From positions 1,178,001 to 1,242,000 of the forward strand of contig NZ_CP043929.1 of assembly GCF_008632455.1 (NCBI RefSeq): a DNA stretch of 64,000 nt, in the 5' to 3' direction. This document shows positions 34,479 to 43,253 of this stretch, piece after piece. Origin of the DNA: Methylomonas rhizoryzae (lineage in GTDB: Bacteria > Pseudomonadota > Gammaproteobacteria > Methylococcales > Methylomonadaceae). A model generated the notes under the pieces. It was given only the letters and a program-made list of their open reading frames with translations. It had not been told where the DNA came from and did no database searches. A program made the translations under genes and the position numbers. The first letter of the stretch is position 1. Each line of letters starts with the position of its first letter.

Positions 34479-34929
34479 ACTTTCTTCCCATGGTTATTAT
34501 TAGAAATCGCCACTGCTTGAGCTGAGTCGCTCAATTCGTAGCCGAAAAACACCGAAATCCGAGGGCTTTGCTGGCAGCAAAACGCTACTCCAGCCGGTTG
34601 ATTGTTAAACAATTGTCCCGCCGATGAGTCTCTGAACGCAAGCCGTAGGCATTTCAGCCTCTTTGCCGCTTTGCCCGGTACAGTCTTGGGTCCGCAACAG
34701 CGTCGGCTATCGTGCATTTTTAAAACAAACCGTTACAAAGGCTCCGCTCGTCTTACCAGGCTCGCAGCATTTTATCACGTTGCGTGGAGCACCCATTTCA
34801 AGACGTTGATCGATTAGCCGAGGCCGGTTTGTAGAGTTCGTTTGTTGCCTTAAAACCTGAACAAGAATAAGGCCGAAACAATTTCCGTTACCGGGCTTAG
34901 GGGCATCCGCAAACGGCTGGTCCGCATGA
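34479..34929. other. Intergenic region downstream of the AraC-type regulator
   Basis: About 450 nt with no supported gene. An 80-codon minus-strand frame (34475-34717) overlaps the start of the secreted protein gene and has no family likeness. The promoter of the secreted protein gene should lie here. Confidence 0.3.
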
Positions 34930-35844
34930 TCAGGGGAGGGCTTCTATGAGCGGATGCACAATCCCCGAGGCCCTGCGCCGGTATGCACCCGGCGATTCGC
35001 CGACACAGCGTTTGAAAGCCCGGCTGAAGGCCGATACCGAATCGTAACTGCAACGTTCCGCGACCCGTTCTATGGTCATGCCGGATTCTTTTAGCCAGCA
35101 CGCCGCAATCTGCATGCGCCATGACAGTAAATATTCCATCGGCGGACAGCCCAGCAGAGCGGCGAATTTTTTGGTCAGCGCGGCTTTGGACAGGTGGGCC
35201 TGTTGGGACAGTTCCTGCATGTTCCATGGCTTCCAAGGCTCTCGATGGATTGCGGTCAACACGGCTCCCAGACGAGCATCGTGCAGCGCGGCGAATAGTC
35301 CGTGGCTGACCAGTTGCTGTTCGATACAGTGACGGACAACCAAAATGAACAAGCCGTCGCACAGGCGCTCGATCAGCGCGAAGCGGCCGAGGCGTTCGGT
35401 TTGGCTTTCGGCGATCATCATCCGGGTCAACTCGGCCAGATGCTTTCCGGCTTGCTCGCGACGGATCACGATTTCCGCAGGCAAGGATTGCCACAACGCC
35501 GCTTTCGGCAAGCCCAGTTCGATCAGGCCGCACACAAAAGCGGTACTGCCTTGCGCCCAGCTAACCGGCCGGGCATCATCGGCGCCGAAGCTCAATTCAT
35601 CGGCGCTGTAGGATAGATAATGCTTTTCGGCGTGCGGTAGAAACAAGATTAAATCGCCTTCTGCCAAAGCCAAGGGTTGGCGCCAAACCGGCGAATGGAT
35701 CCAGCCGTTGCCTTTGGTCAATAGATGAAACCAGACGTCGCTGTCCGAATTATGGTCTATCGCCCAGCGCCCGCATACCCCGCCGGCATAAATCAGCTTG
35801 GCGCGTAGATTGAGGCCTTGCAGCAGAGAGGTGATCGTGTCCAT
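34930..35844 (-). CDS. AraC family regulator with N-terminal cupin (cupin_6)
   Basis: A 304-residue transcription factor. N-terminal cupin_6 domain (about residues 10-190: GGVCGRWAIDHNSDSDVWFHLL, shown by key W, FH; then LAEGDLILFLPHAEKHYL). The C-terminal pair of helix-turn-helix motifs covers about residues 200-290 (QLSQQAHLSKAALTKKFAAL-like first HTH, here ELSQQAHLSKAALTKKF; second IERVAERCSYDSVSAFSRAF). The start at ATG 35844 (MDTITSLLQGL) is preferred over 35976, which adds 44 unconserved residues. Divergent from the VPLPA-CTERM gene, which is a possible target. Confidence 0.88.
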   Translation of the reverse strand: MDTITSLLQGLNLRAKLIYAGGVCGRWAIDHNSDSDVWFHLLTKGNGWIHSPVWRQPLALAEGDLILFLPHAEKHYLSYSADELSFGADDARPVSWAQGSTAFVCGLIELGLPKAALWQSLPAEIVIRREQAGKHLAELTRMMIAESQTERLGRFALIERLCDGLFILVVRHCIEQQLVSHGLFAALHDARLGAVLTAIHREPWKPWNMQELSQQAHLSKAALTKKFAALLGCPPMEYLLSWRMQIAACWLKESGMTIERVAERCSYDSVSAFSRAFKRCVGESPGAYRRRASGIVHPLIEALP

Positions 35845-36101
35845 CGTTTGTCCAGCAGGGTGAGCTTGTATGCAGTCAGTGGTTAGCGTATTGGCCAGTC
35901 TAGCAAAACGGCCTTGCCGCGAATATCGATCATAGCTGCCTGCTGACCCAATTGAGATGGGGGGCTGGCGGATCAAGCTAAACGCGTTTTTTGAGCATGA
36001 ATTATCGTGTTTCGGGCATGTTCTTCCGGTCAGGTTGCACCTACACTCGCGGACGGCGGCCTAAGTGGAAGCCGCGATCTTGTAAGGTTAGAGGATTAGC
36101 G

Positions 36102-36839
36102 ATGGCATCACGTGCAATAGTAATTTTTCTTTTAGCGAGCGGTTTGACTACGGCCAACGCAGCGGTAGTGTGGAAAGGTCGCGAATCGACGTTGAACGCG
36201 AGTTACTTGGTGGGAGCGGGACCGGTGATGCATTCCGATAACGTCATTGATACTTCGGATTCAATGACGGATCGATTTGCTATGGCTATCGCCGGCAGCG
36301 ATGCCGCATCCGGCGTTTTATTAGGCCAGCCCTGGAGCGGCGCACTGACGTATTCGGCGGCACACGAATTTGCGGTTTTCGGTTCACCGCAGAATCTGGC
36401 CGCGATTACCAGCAGCGGCAGTTCGAATGCCTCGGCAACCTTCACCGGCGGCACCAGTATCGGTGTGAACGTTCGCGCCCCGGGAAACAGTTGGGCGCTG
36501 GAGTTCGACGTGACTGGCCCTACCCCTTACACGTTGCAGGGCAGCGTCGGCGACAGCAATACGCGTAATACCACGGCCGGCGTTCAGCTTCAGCGTTTTA
36601 CCGTTACCTGGGTTCCAATCGAATTATTCGCCGATACCCCAAGTTTTTACCAAACAGGGGAGTTAGCTCCGGGACAGTACCGCATCATCGCCACCGCTGC
36701 GGCGACGGCCGGACTATTGGTGCCTGCCGCTGAATCCGTCTGGAATTTACAACTGACTTTTGTGCCGCTACCTCCGGCCGCTTGGTTGTTCGCCGCTGTT
36801 TTGGGATTTTGGGGCATCAGTCGGAAGAAAACCGGTTGA
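36102..36839 (+). CDS. VPLPA-CTERM sorted secreted protein
   Basis: A 245-residue secreted protein. Signal peptide MASRAIVIFLLASGLTTANA from ATG 36102 (AGAGG ribosome site), a Ser/Gly/Thr-rich beta-type body, then VPLPPAAWLF followed by a hydrophobic helix and basic tail (ISRKKTG). That tripartite end is the VPLPA-type variant of the PEP-CTERM sorting signal, recognised by an exosortase and normally found in bacteria that make exopolysaccharide. The longer frame from 35991 has a basic leader unlike a signal peptide. It lies ahead of the polysaccharide cluster. Confidence 0.85.
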   Translation: MASRAIVIFLLASGLTTANAAVVWKGRESTLNASYLVGAGPVMHSDNVIDTSDSMTDRFAMAIAGSDAASGVLLGQPWSGALTYSAAHEFAVFGSPQNLAAITSSGSSNASATFTGGTSIGVNVRAPGNSWALEFDVTGPTPYTLQGSVGDSNTRNTTAGVQLQRFTVTWVPIELFADTPSFYQTGELAPGQYRIIATAAATAGLLVPAAESVWNLQLTFVPLPPAAWLFAAVLGFWGISRKKTG

Positions 36840-37279
36840 TTACCGGTTAGCTTGCAAAACCGATGTGACGGGAGCAGGCACTACCCGCGCAGGCGGGTGG
36901 TTAAGCGCAAATAAAACAAAGCGCATTATCCGATCAGCAATCGGATCGAGTCGGCCGCAGTCTATGGCTTGATGCAATCGAATCCGGCATAGAGTGAGGA
37001 GGTAGCTACGCACAATCCGGTTGGAAGCGAACCTGCGGCTCGCTGACTCCGCTACAGGCAGTGAGCGGGGGATACTCCCAGTCTGCCTAGCTTGGCCGTA
37101 GTAGAGGCGTAACAGGCTACCAGCCTCCCTTGATGGATGCGGTGAAAATCCTCAGTGCTTTTCAGTGGCCAGGGTGATTGCCGTTTTCGTGCGTGTTAGT
37201 TGTAAAGACAACGGCGAGAGAATGCCCCCTCCGTCTTGTCGTTAACAATGAGGGGCTAGCTTGAAAATGAGGAGAGTGT
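36840..37279 (+). other. 440-nt gene-free stretch with candidate structured RNA
   Basis: No coding frame is supported. Several possible stems are visible: TCCGAT/ATCGGA (36929-36934 and 36940-36945); GGTAGC (37001-37006) with GCTACC (37116-37121) as a long-range closing stem; and between them GCTCGCTG with CAGTGAGC (one wobble). Close to the downstream gene CCCCTC and GAGGGG enclose a 20-nt region. It could be a leader or regulatory RNA for the Cys-rich gene at 37280. It matches no riboswitch class I can name. Confidence 0.4.
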
Positions 37280-37645
37280 ATGCGAAAAATCAATACGATA
37301 CGCGCCGTTTTGCCGGCGCTGAGCATTATTTGGCTGACGGCCATTTCAGCGCCTGCCTTGGCTGAAACCTGTCTTTGGGAAGGAAAGGCGCCGGCCTGTA
37401 ACGGCGAATGCCGGCCGGGTTATACCTTGGTCAAACGGAACAAGGAAGGCGACGGTAAAAAGTGTGTGACCGGCATCAAGGCCTATTGCTGCAAATCGTC
37501 GGATGTCATCATCAGGGGAACCGCACCGTTCTGTAACGGCAAGTGCAAGGAAGGGGAGGAAATGCTGGGCGACTCGGACTATGGGCCGAAGGGCGAAAAA
37601 TGCGAAACCGGCAAGGCGGCCATCTGTAGAATTTCGGTTCGCTGA
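37280..37645 (+). CDS. Secreted Cys-rich protein with a duplicated motif
   Basis: A 121-residue protein with a signal peptide (about residues 1-28, ending SAPALA) and a strong GAGGAG-type ribosome site. The mature part (about 93 residues) has 10 Cys in two similar units: GKAPACNGECRPGY with a later GKKCVTGIKAYCC, and GTAPFCNGKCKEGE with GEKCETGKAAIC. The unit is therefore APxCNGxCxxG...KCxTGxxAxC. It looks like a small disulfide-stabilised exported protein. I do not recognise the family. It lies between the VPLPA-CTERM gene and the polysaccharide genes. Confidence 0.75.
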   Translation: MRKINTIRAVLPALSIIWLTAISAPALAETCLWEGKAPACNGECRPGYTLVKRNKEGDGKKCVTGIKAYCCKSSDVIIRGTAPFCNGKCKEGEEMLGDSDYGPKGEKCETGKAAICRISVR

Positions 37646-37821
37646 ACGGGCCGGGCTATTCGGCTGCCCGGTGAACTGAAAGCATGTGCGGTTTGAAGTC
37701 ATAAACAGGCCTATAAAAGGCCGTGCGAAAGCTCGATCAAGTTCCGGCGTTGGCTGTTTGAATCAGTAGACGCCGCTATTGATTGACGACGGCTTTCGGA
37801 TTAATCGCTAAGATTAATTGC

Positions 37822-38394
37822 ATGGCGACCATCAATCAAACCTATTCGGATTTTAAAGCCGACCTCAAACGCTTAAACGATACCGCACCCGTCCCGGTTA
37901 AATTGACGTTTTTCCGGGCATTGCGCTTGATTTCGCGTCAGGAGTTGTGTTGTTTATTGCTTTACCGCATTTCCCATCTTTGTTATTGCCGGGGAAACAA
38001 ATGCTTAGCCGGCTTTCTTTATCGCACCAATTTGTTGTTGACTGCTGCGGATATTCATCCTAGAAGCAAGATAGGTCCAGGTTGCCTGATTGCACATGCA
38101 ATCGGCTTGGTTGTCGACGCGCAAATCGGCCGAAATTGTACGTTATTAGGCCATAATGTCGTGGGGCCGGCGTACAGCAACGGCCAATGGAGTTCGACTC
38201 CGACGATAGGCGACGATGTGACGATTTGTTTAAAGGCCTTGGTATTGGGCGATATTGAATTAAAGGATCAGCTAACCATAGGTCCTTATAGCTTGATCGA
38301 CCATTCCCTGACAATTTCGAATTGTGTGGTCAGTTGCGTGCCGACTAAGATAGTTACCGCGCCACAAGCAACGCCGGCGAATCCGATTGAATAA
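37822..38394 (+). CDS. Serine-O-acetyltransferase-like hexapeptide protein
   Basis: A 190-residue protein of the CysE-like hexapeptide acetyltransferase group. The N-terminal helical part (FRALRLISRQELCCLLLYRISH) is followed by the left-handed beta-helix repeats: ADIHPRSKIGPGCLIAHAIG, VVDAQIGRNCTLLGHNVVG, then TIGDDVTICLKALVLGDIEL (irregular hexads). Such proteins in polysaccharide clusters acetylate a sugar or an anchor group. The start at ATG 37822 fits the usual N-terminus; the upstream ATG adds 13 residues. It precedes the export genes and probably belongs to the same cluster. Confidence 0.78.
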   Translation: MATINQTYSDFKADLKRLNDTAPVPVKLTFFRALRLISRQELCCLLLYRISHLCYCRGNKCLAGFLYRTNLLLTAADIHPRSKIGPGCLIAHAIGLVVDAQIGRNCTLLGHNVVGPAYSNGQWSSTPTIGDDVTICLKALVLGDIELKDQLTIGPYSLIDHSLTISNCVVSCVPTKIVTAPQATPANPIE

Positions 38395-38519
38395 TTTTTA
38401 CTATCTTCCTAATCTATGTCCGTAACCTAAGCCGATTGGTGTCAGGTATCGTCGCGGCCTCTTCAGCAAAGAGAGTAGGACGTGATTTCACTGTTCCACG
38501 TTAACTTGCAAAAAAAGCG

Positions 38520-39692
38520 ATGCGCAAACCAACAAAGCTGCTGCCGTTACTGTTGATAACGAGCGCATGCTCTCAATACGACAATATTCCCGTTTTTCAA
38601 CAAACCGTGCCGGAACCGGACGCTCAGGCCTTGGGCGCTCAAGCCGAACAAGCCGAAGGCATAATCTCCGGTCAAGCGGGGCAGTCGCCCGTTCCGGAAA
38701 ATTTGCCGGCATCCGAACCGGTCGAATTGAGCGAATTTCCTTTGGAAGACAACCGTTACCAGGGGCAATTGCGTTTGCGCGTCGGCGATTCGGTCAAATT
38801 CATGGTTTGGGGTTATCCGGAACTGGCGCACGTCGCGGAGGTACAAGCCAACGGCGGCGTGACGCTACCGCTCGTCGGAGAAGTTGCCGCCAAAGGCCGC
38901 ACGGTCGAAGATATCCGCAACGACGCCACACAGCTGATAGACGAGTTGTCGCGTAAGCAATACGATAATTTTCAATACGAGGACAGCTTGACCTTGTTCG
39001 TGTGGCAGCACGACGATTTGAAAATTACCGACGTCGTCAAACCGGACGGCACCGTCACCTTTCCTTTGGCCGGCAAAATACAGGTGGTGGGGCGCAGCAT
39101 AGACGAGATCGAGTCCGATGTGCGTAATCGCTTGAAGCAGTACATCTACGACCCGCGCGTTTCCATTGTACCCAAGCTGACGCGGCGCAATATCGTCAGC
39201 AACCCTTTGGTGTCGATTTTGCCGCAAGACCTCAAACCGCGGCAAGTTGCGGTGATCGGCGAAGTGATGGTGCAAGGGCAAAAACCGATTGCTAGCGGTA
39301 CCCGGGTCATGGACGCTTTAGCTGCTTCGCAGATCAAAGTCACCGGCGATATGGACAGCGTGGTGATTATTCGCAACATCGATTCCAAGCACCCGCAATA
39401 TCGGCGGCTAAAGTTAAGCGAATACATGGAAGGCACGGCACCGGAACAAAACATTTTTTTGCATGAGAATGACGTCATCATTTTGCCTAAAACCAAAATT
39501 GCGGAAGTCGGCCAATTCGTTAACGATTTCTTTACCAGCACCAAACCGATATTGGAATGGTATATTGCCAGTCAGCAAACGTTTTACATCAACGACATTC
39601 TCCGGTTAAGCACCGAGGCCACCAAGGCCGCCATTCGCGCTTATAACCAAAGCACCGTTAACCCCACTTTGCCATCACCACCGTCCCCATGA
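38520..39692 (+). CDS. Polysaccharide export outer-membrane lipoprotein (Wza/EpsA-like)
   Basis: A 390-residue lipoprotein: MRKPTKLLPLLLITSAC, with a lipobox ending in Cys17. The Poly_export domain (RLRVGDSVKFMVWGYPEL...VTLPLVGEV) is followed by two SLBB-type segments (VTFPLAGKIQVVGRSIDEIE; VAVIGEVMVQGQKPI). It should form the outer-membrane channel through which the polysaccharide leaves. No good ribosome site precedes ATG 38520. The stop overlaps the Wzz-like start (ATGA), so this is an operon. Confidence 0.88.
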   Translation: MRKPTKLLPLLLITSACSQYDNIPVFQQTVPEPDAQALGAQAEQAEGIISGQAGQSPVPENLPASEPVELSEFPLEDNRYQGQLRLRVGDSVKFMVWGYPELAHVAEVQANGGVTLPLVGEVAAKGRTVEDIRNDATQLIDELSRKQYDNFQYEDSLTLFVWQHDDLKITDVVKPDGTVTFPLAGKIQVVGRSIDEIESDVRNRLKQYIYDPRVSIVPKLTRRNIVSNPLVSILPQDLKPRQVAVIGEVMVQGQKPIASGTRVMDALAASQIKVTGDMDSVVIIRNIDSKHPQYRRLKLSEYMEGTAPEQNIFLHENDVIILPKTKIAEVGQFVNDFFTSTKPILEWYIASQQTFYINDILRLSTEATKAAIRAYNQSTVNPTLPSPPSP

Positions 39693-40948
39693 CAGCGATG
39701 CAGACACGCAACGGAATCGACGTAGAACACGAGTTGCCGACTCGCCGAGAATTGTTAGGCTTGTTTTTCGAATACAAGCGCAGCGTGTTGGTGGTTTTAT
39801 GTACCACGATCGCAGTCAGCGCGTTCTTGGTCTATTACTTGTTGTCGCCGAGTTACGAAGCGAAAGCCAAGATCATCATCAATAACAGTCAATTGATGCA
39901 GCCTTTGGCCGATTCCGCTCCGCAAAGCGATTTCGAAAAAGTCATCGACTTCAATACCCAAAAGGATGTAATGGCGAGCGCCACTCTGGCGGCTGCCGTA
40001 GTCAAACAGCTGAATCTAAAAGACACGCGTACGATAGGGCGCATGGAAAAATTGAGTATGTGGGTGGGCGATATCAAGCGCACCTTAGGAAAAAGTTTGG
40101 GCATCGACTCTTGGGCTAAGCCCCATGATCCGGAGGCGGCAGCCATCGCTGCGGTGTTGGACAATCTGATGGTGGAAACGGCGCCGGAAAGCAAGGTCTT
40201 GAAATTAAGTTACCGGGCAAAAAATGCCCAAGAGTCGGCCGATACCTTGAATGCACTGGTCAACGAATTTCAAAACTTTTACAACCAAACCATACGGGCG
40301 CAAGCCAACGGTATTATCGATTATTTGCAAAACCAACTGAACGACGTTACGACACGTCTGGAGCATTCCGAGAAAGAGTTGGAGCACTTCAGAAAAAACG
40401 ACAGAGCGGTGTTGAGCGAGCGGGAGGGGCGGGTGCAAAGCATAGTCGGTATTACCGACAGCACCGGCGCTCAGGACGAAATCAAAATCTACATTTTGAA
40501 AATGGAAGACGAATTGCGCCAGTTATCCAGTTTGTTTGCTGCGAGTGATCCGCGCATCGTCGGCTTGAAAGCCAAGCTGCAAAGCTATGTCGCCTTGATT
40601 AACGCCATTCCCGAACGCGAATTGGAATTGCACCGGTTAAAACGCCAGTTCGAACTGGACCAGGAAAGCTATCTGTACATGAAGAAAAATTTGGAGAAGG
40701 CCACCTTGATCGCAGAAGGCCAAACCGATCAAATGCGCTTGGTCACCGTGTTGGAAAAAGCCGAAGCAAACGAAGACCCGGTGTCGCCGAAGCGTAAGCT
40801 GACTATGATCTTGTCCGTGTTTTTAGGTACCGGCTTGGGGCTAATGCTGGTTTTGGTATTGGCTTACTTCGATCATTCTATCGGTTCCGTCAAGGACGTC
40901 AGTACTCACTTAGGCCTCAGAACCATAGGCTCGCTACGTAAAATTTAA
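39689..40948 (+). CDS. Chain-length determinant / Wzz-GumC family protein
   Basis: A 419-residue inner-membrane protein with two transmembrane helices (about 31-52 and 372-394) flanking a large periplasmic coiled-coil domain (about 60-370). The coiled coil includes GIIDYLQNQLNDVTTRLEHSEKELEHF. SVLVVLCTTIAVSAFLVYYLL and LTMILSVFLGTGLGLMLVLV are the helices. It lacks the C-terminal kinase of Wzc; the separate ATPase follows at once. It should control polymer length and link to the Wza-like channel. Confidence 0.87.
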   Translation: MTAMQTRNGIDVEHELPTRRELLGLFFEYKRSVLVVLCTTIAVSAFLVYYLLSPSYEAKAKIIINNSQLMQPLADSAPQSDFEKVIDFNTQKDVMASATLAAAVVKQLNLKDTRTIGRMEKLSMWVGDIKRTLGKSLGIDSWAKPHDPEAAAIAAVLDNLMVETAPESKVLKLSYRAKNAQESADTLNALVNEFQNFYNQTIRAQANGIIDYLQNQLNDVTTRLEHSEKELEHFRKNDRAVLSEREGRVQSIVGITDSTGAQDEIKIYILKMEDELRQLSSLFAASDPRIVGLKAKLQSYVALINAIPERELELHRLKRQFELDQESYLYMKKNLEKATLIAEGQTDQMRLVTVLEKAEANEDPVSPKRKLTMILSVFLGTGLGLMLVLVLAYFDHSIGSVKDVSTHLGLRTIGSLRKI

Positions 40949-41662
40949 ATGATGAATTCCCCTGCAAGCTTGGCCCCGCCGGGGCTCACCTTGGACGAGC
41001 TAAGCGCTCGTATCGATAAAGACTACGCCAAAATACTGCGTCATCCCGAAGCAATGGAGTTGTTTCGGGCCTTGGACAACGAGTTGTACACCGTTTTTCG
41101 CGATCGAGCGCATGCGGTGCTGATGACCAGTGCGGCCGATGCGGAAGGAAAAACCAGTCTGGTGTTGTTGCTGGGGGTTTTTAGCGCCCTGTTAGACAGA
41201 GAAGCCAAAGTAGTATTGATCGACGCGAGCGACGACCAGCGTTTGTTTCGGGTTTTAGTGGGCGAAGCGCCGCGCGTGGCGTTGGTCAATCTGGAGTCGG
41301 AACAGCTTGAGCAAGCGTTGTGTCCTACCTTGCTTGCCAATTTACAGATCGTCTCGTTGTACGGCTCTGGCAATGTCGCCAAGAAACTGCCGCACCATCG
41401 CCTCAGCAAACTGTTAGACCTGCTGCTGCAGCGGGCAAACCGAGTAGTGGTGGATAGTTCGGCGGCTCATCGTAACCGAGACGTGTTCGCCTTGGCGGCT
41501 ATCGTCAAACACAGCTTAACCGTCGTCAAATACCGCGGACCGATTCGCGAGCAGGTACAGGTACTGATTAGCGAATTGGAACGCGCCGAATGTAAACAAC
41601 TGGGCGTGGTGATTAATCAGCGTATCTATAATTTACCGGCGTTTTTATACCGCCATGTTTAG
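40949..41662 (+). CDS. Tyrosine-kinase-like ATPase of the CpsD/BY-kinase group, lacking a Tyr cluster
   Basis: A 237-residue soluble P-loop protein. Walker A is TSAADAEGKTSLVL (BY-kinases have EGKT), Walker A' is KVVLIDASDDQ, and a Walker B-like RVVVDSSAAH follows. The first ATG touches the Wzz-like stop codon. The C-terminus ends with NLPAFLYRHV and has only scattered Tyr, so the autophosphorylated Tyr cluster is missing. It may regulate the polymerase without tyrosine phosphorylation. The SAADAEGKT and VDSSA motifs suggest ATP binding. Confidence 0.82.
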   Translation: MMNSPASLAPPGLTLDELSARIDKDYAKILRHPEAMELFRALDNELYTVFRDRAHAVLMTSAADAEGKTSLVLLLGVFSALLDREAKVVLIDASDDQRLFRVLVGEAPRVALVNLESEQLEQALCPTLLANLQIVSLYGSGNVAKKLPHHRLSKLLDLLLQRANRVVVDSSAAHRNRDVFALAAIVKHSLTVVKYRGPIREQVQVLISELERAECKQLGVVINQRIYNLPAFLYRHV

Positions 41663-43139
41663 CGTTTACGGCGAAAATGCGCCGCGCACCATTTTCGCCG
41701 TAACGCTGGGTATGCTAGGCGCCGCCGTGTTGGTGGCAGGCGCGGAAAAACACAATCTGCTGGCAGTGGGGGTAGCTTGCGGTCTGCCCGTGGCGTTGCT
41801 GTTGTCGGTGCAACCACGGCGGTTAACCCTGCTATTTTTACTCGCGATATTGGTATTGGAAGAGTTTCCCAGCGGGGAGGGAGAAACTCTGGAACGCTCT
41901 ACGCGGACCGCGTTTTATTCCGTTTCGCTGGGAATTCCCGGCTTTTATGCGCCCGATGCGTTGTTGGCGGCAACTTTGGCGGGGTTCACGATACGCTTGT
42001 TGTTGCTGAAACAGTCGTTTGCCCTGCCTTTAGATCGCATCTCCTTAGGCATAGCCTTGCTCTGCGCGGTACTGTTGACCTCTACCGGGTTATCGGTCTT
42101 GTTCGGCAGTCCTTTCGATGCGGCCGTGGCGAACGTATCCACCACCATGCCGGCGGTTAACGAACGCGCGGCCAAGCTGATAGCGTTGTTTCAGTTTAAA
42201 AACTTTTCGCTACTGGTATTCGCTTATTTACTCGGCTTGTTTTTTTTTCGCCGGCGGCGGGATTTGGACAATTTCGTCCATACCTTTCTGGCAGCGGCCG
42301 TCATTATGGTGCCGATAGGGGTTATTCGTTTCGCTTTGCATCCCCGCTTGATGGCGGAGAACAAACCGCTGTTCTATCACTCGCCGACTACTTGGATTTT
42401 CGGCTTGGTTATTTTTTACGTGTTATGTCTTTGGATTTATCGTAAAACCACGCCTCGGCAATTGCTCTGGCTAGGCATACTGTGCATCATTTTGAGCGGG
42501 TTTATTTTCGCCTCGTTTCGCCGGACCATGTGGGGAGCGATTATCTTGGCCGCAGTCGTCTTGGCGTTTCTGATTCCGCCGCAGCAGCGCCACCGTTATT
42601 TTTTGTTGATCATGGTCGGGATTGCCGGGATGGGCGCGGCTTTGTTGTTCAGTCCGGGGCTTTTGGCCGCCATCATGAACCGCATCAACGAAACCAGCGT
42701 TAGCGATCCCTCGACCTTATACCGCATGACGCTGTTCATCTGGTTTCATCAAAATCTTGCCGATCTACCGTTAATGGGAGTCGGGTTTCGGCCGCTGTGG
42801 GATATTCAGGCTAGGTTGGGATATTTCTCGACCAATTTGGAGAACATTCACAGCCTGTATTTTTGGATACTGTTAAGACTTGGTCTGCTCGGGGCGCTGT
42901 GCTTGCTGGTGATATTGGGACTGACGATTTCGGAAATTTTGAGAAAATTGAAAAATCGGCGCTACGCGGAATACCACGCCTTAGTGATCTGCATTTTCCT
43001 GGCATTGGTGATGCTGTTGTTCAGCGGAATCTTCAACCCGGTCTATGCGGAAGTACGCTACATGATTTTGTTCGGGTTTTCGCTGGCGATCATTTCCCGC
43101 TTGCCGCAAATAATCGCACAATCGCCGGCTAAACTGTGA
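41655..43139 (+). CDS. O-antigen ligase / Wzy-like polymerase membrane protein
   Basis: A 494-residue protein with about 11-12 membrane helices. A long periplasmic loop lies in the last third (roughly 345-410), containing YRMTLFIWFHQNLADLPLMGVGF, with GVGFRPLWD resembling the Wzy/WaaL loop signature. It starts 8 nt inside the ATPase gene. It may polymerise or ligate the polysaccharide. The family is too varied to choose between these. Last gene of the plus-strand operon before the PEP-CTERM gene. Confidence 0.82.
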   Translation: MFSVYGENAPRTIFAVTLGMLGAAVLVAGAEKHNLLAVGVACGLPVALLLSVQPRRLTLLFLLAILVLEEFPSGEGETLERSTRTAFYSVSLGIPGFYAPDALLAATLAGFTIRLLLLKQSFALPLDRISLGIALLCAVLLTSTGLSVLFGSPFDAAVANVSTTMPAVNERAAKLIALFQFKNFSLLVFAYLLGLFFFRRRRDLDNFVHTFLAAAVIMVPIGVIRFALHPRLMAENKPLFYHSPTTWIFGLVIFYVLCLWIYRKTTPRQLLWLGILCIILSGFIFASFRRTMWGAIILAAVVLAFLIPPQQRHRYFLLIMVGIAGMGAALLFSPGLLAAIMNRINETSVSDPSTLYRMTLFIWFHQNLADLPLMGVGFRPLWDIQARLGYFSTNLENIHSLYFWILLRLGLLGALCLLVILGLTISEILRKLKNRRYAEYHALVICIFLALVMLLFSGIFNPVYAEVRYMILFGFSLAIISRLPQIIAQSPAKL

Positions 43140-43169
43140 CCCAGTTAAAGTTTTTGTTGACACGAATGC

Positions 43170-43200
43170 TTACTTTAAGTAATCATTTTCTTACAGTAAG
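43170..43200. promoter_or_regulatory. Twin palindromes upstream of the PEP-CTERM gene
   Basis: TTACTT-T-AAGTAA (43170-43182) and CTTAC-A-GTAAG (43190-43200) both carry TTAC/GTAA half-sites, 20 nt from centre to centre. A TTGACA at 43158-43163 could be a -35, but the best -10 (TAATCA) is poor. The palindromes may be a regulator's binding site. Confidence 0.45.
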
Positions 43201-43253
43201 CGCGGCAGGTCAGAGTGGGTTCTCCTGTTCGGTTTATTCGATAACGGAGAACA

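Noticed and set aside
36840..37279. Group II intron or c-di-GMP riboswitch
   Set aside because: No domain V catalytic triad hairpin, no intron-encoded protein and no GEMM core. Left as an unassigned structured stretch.
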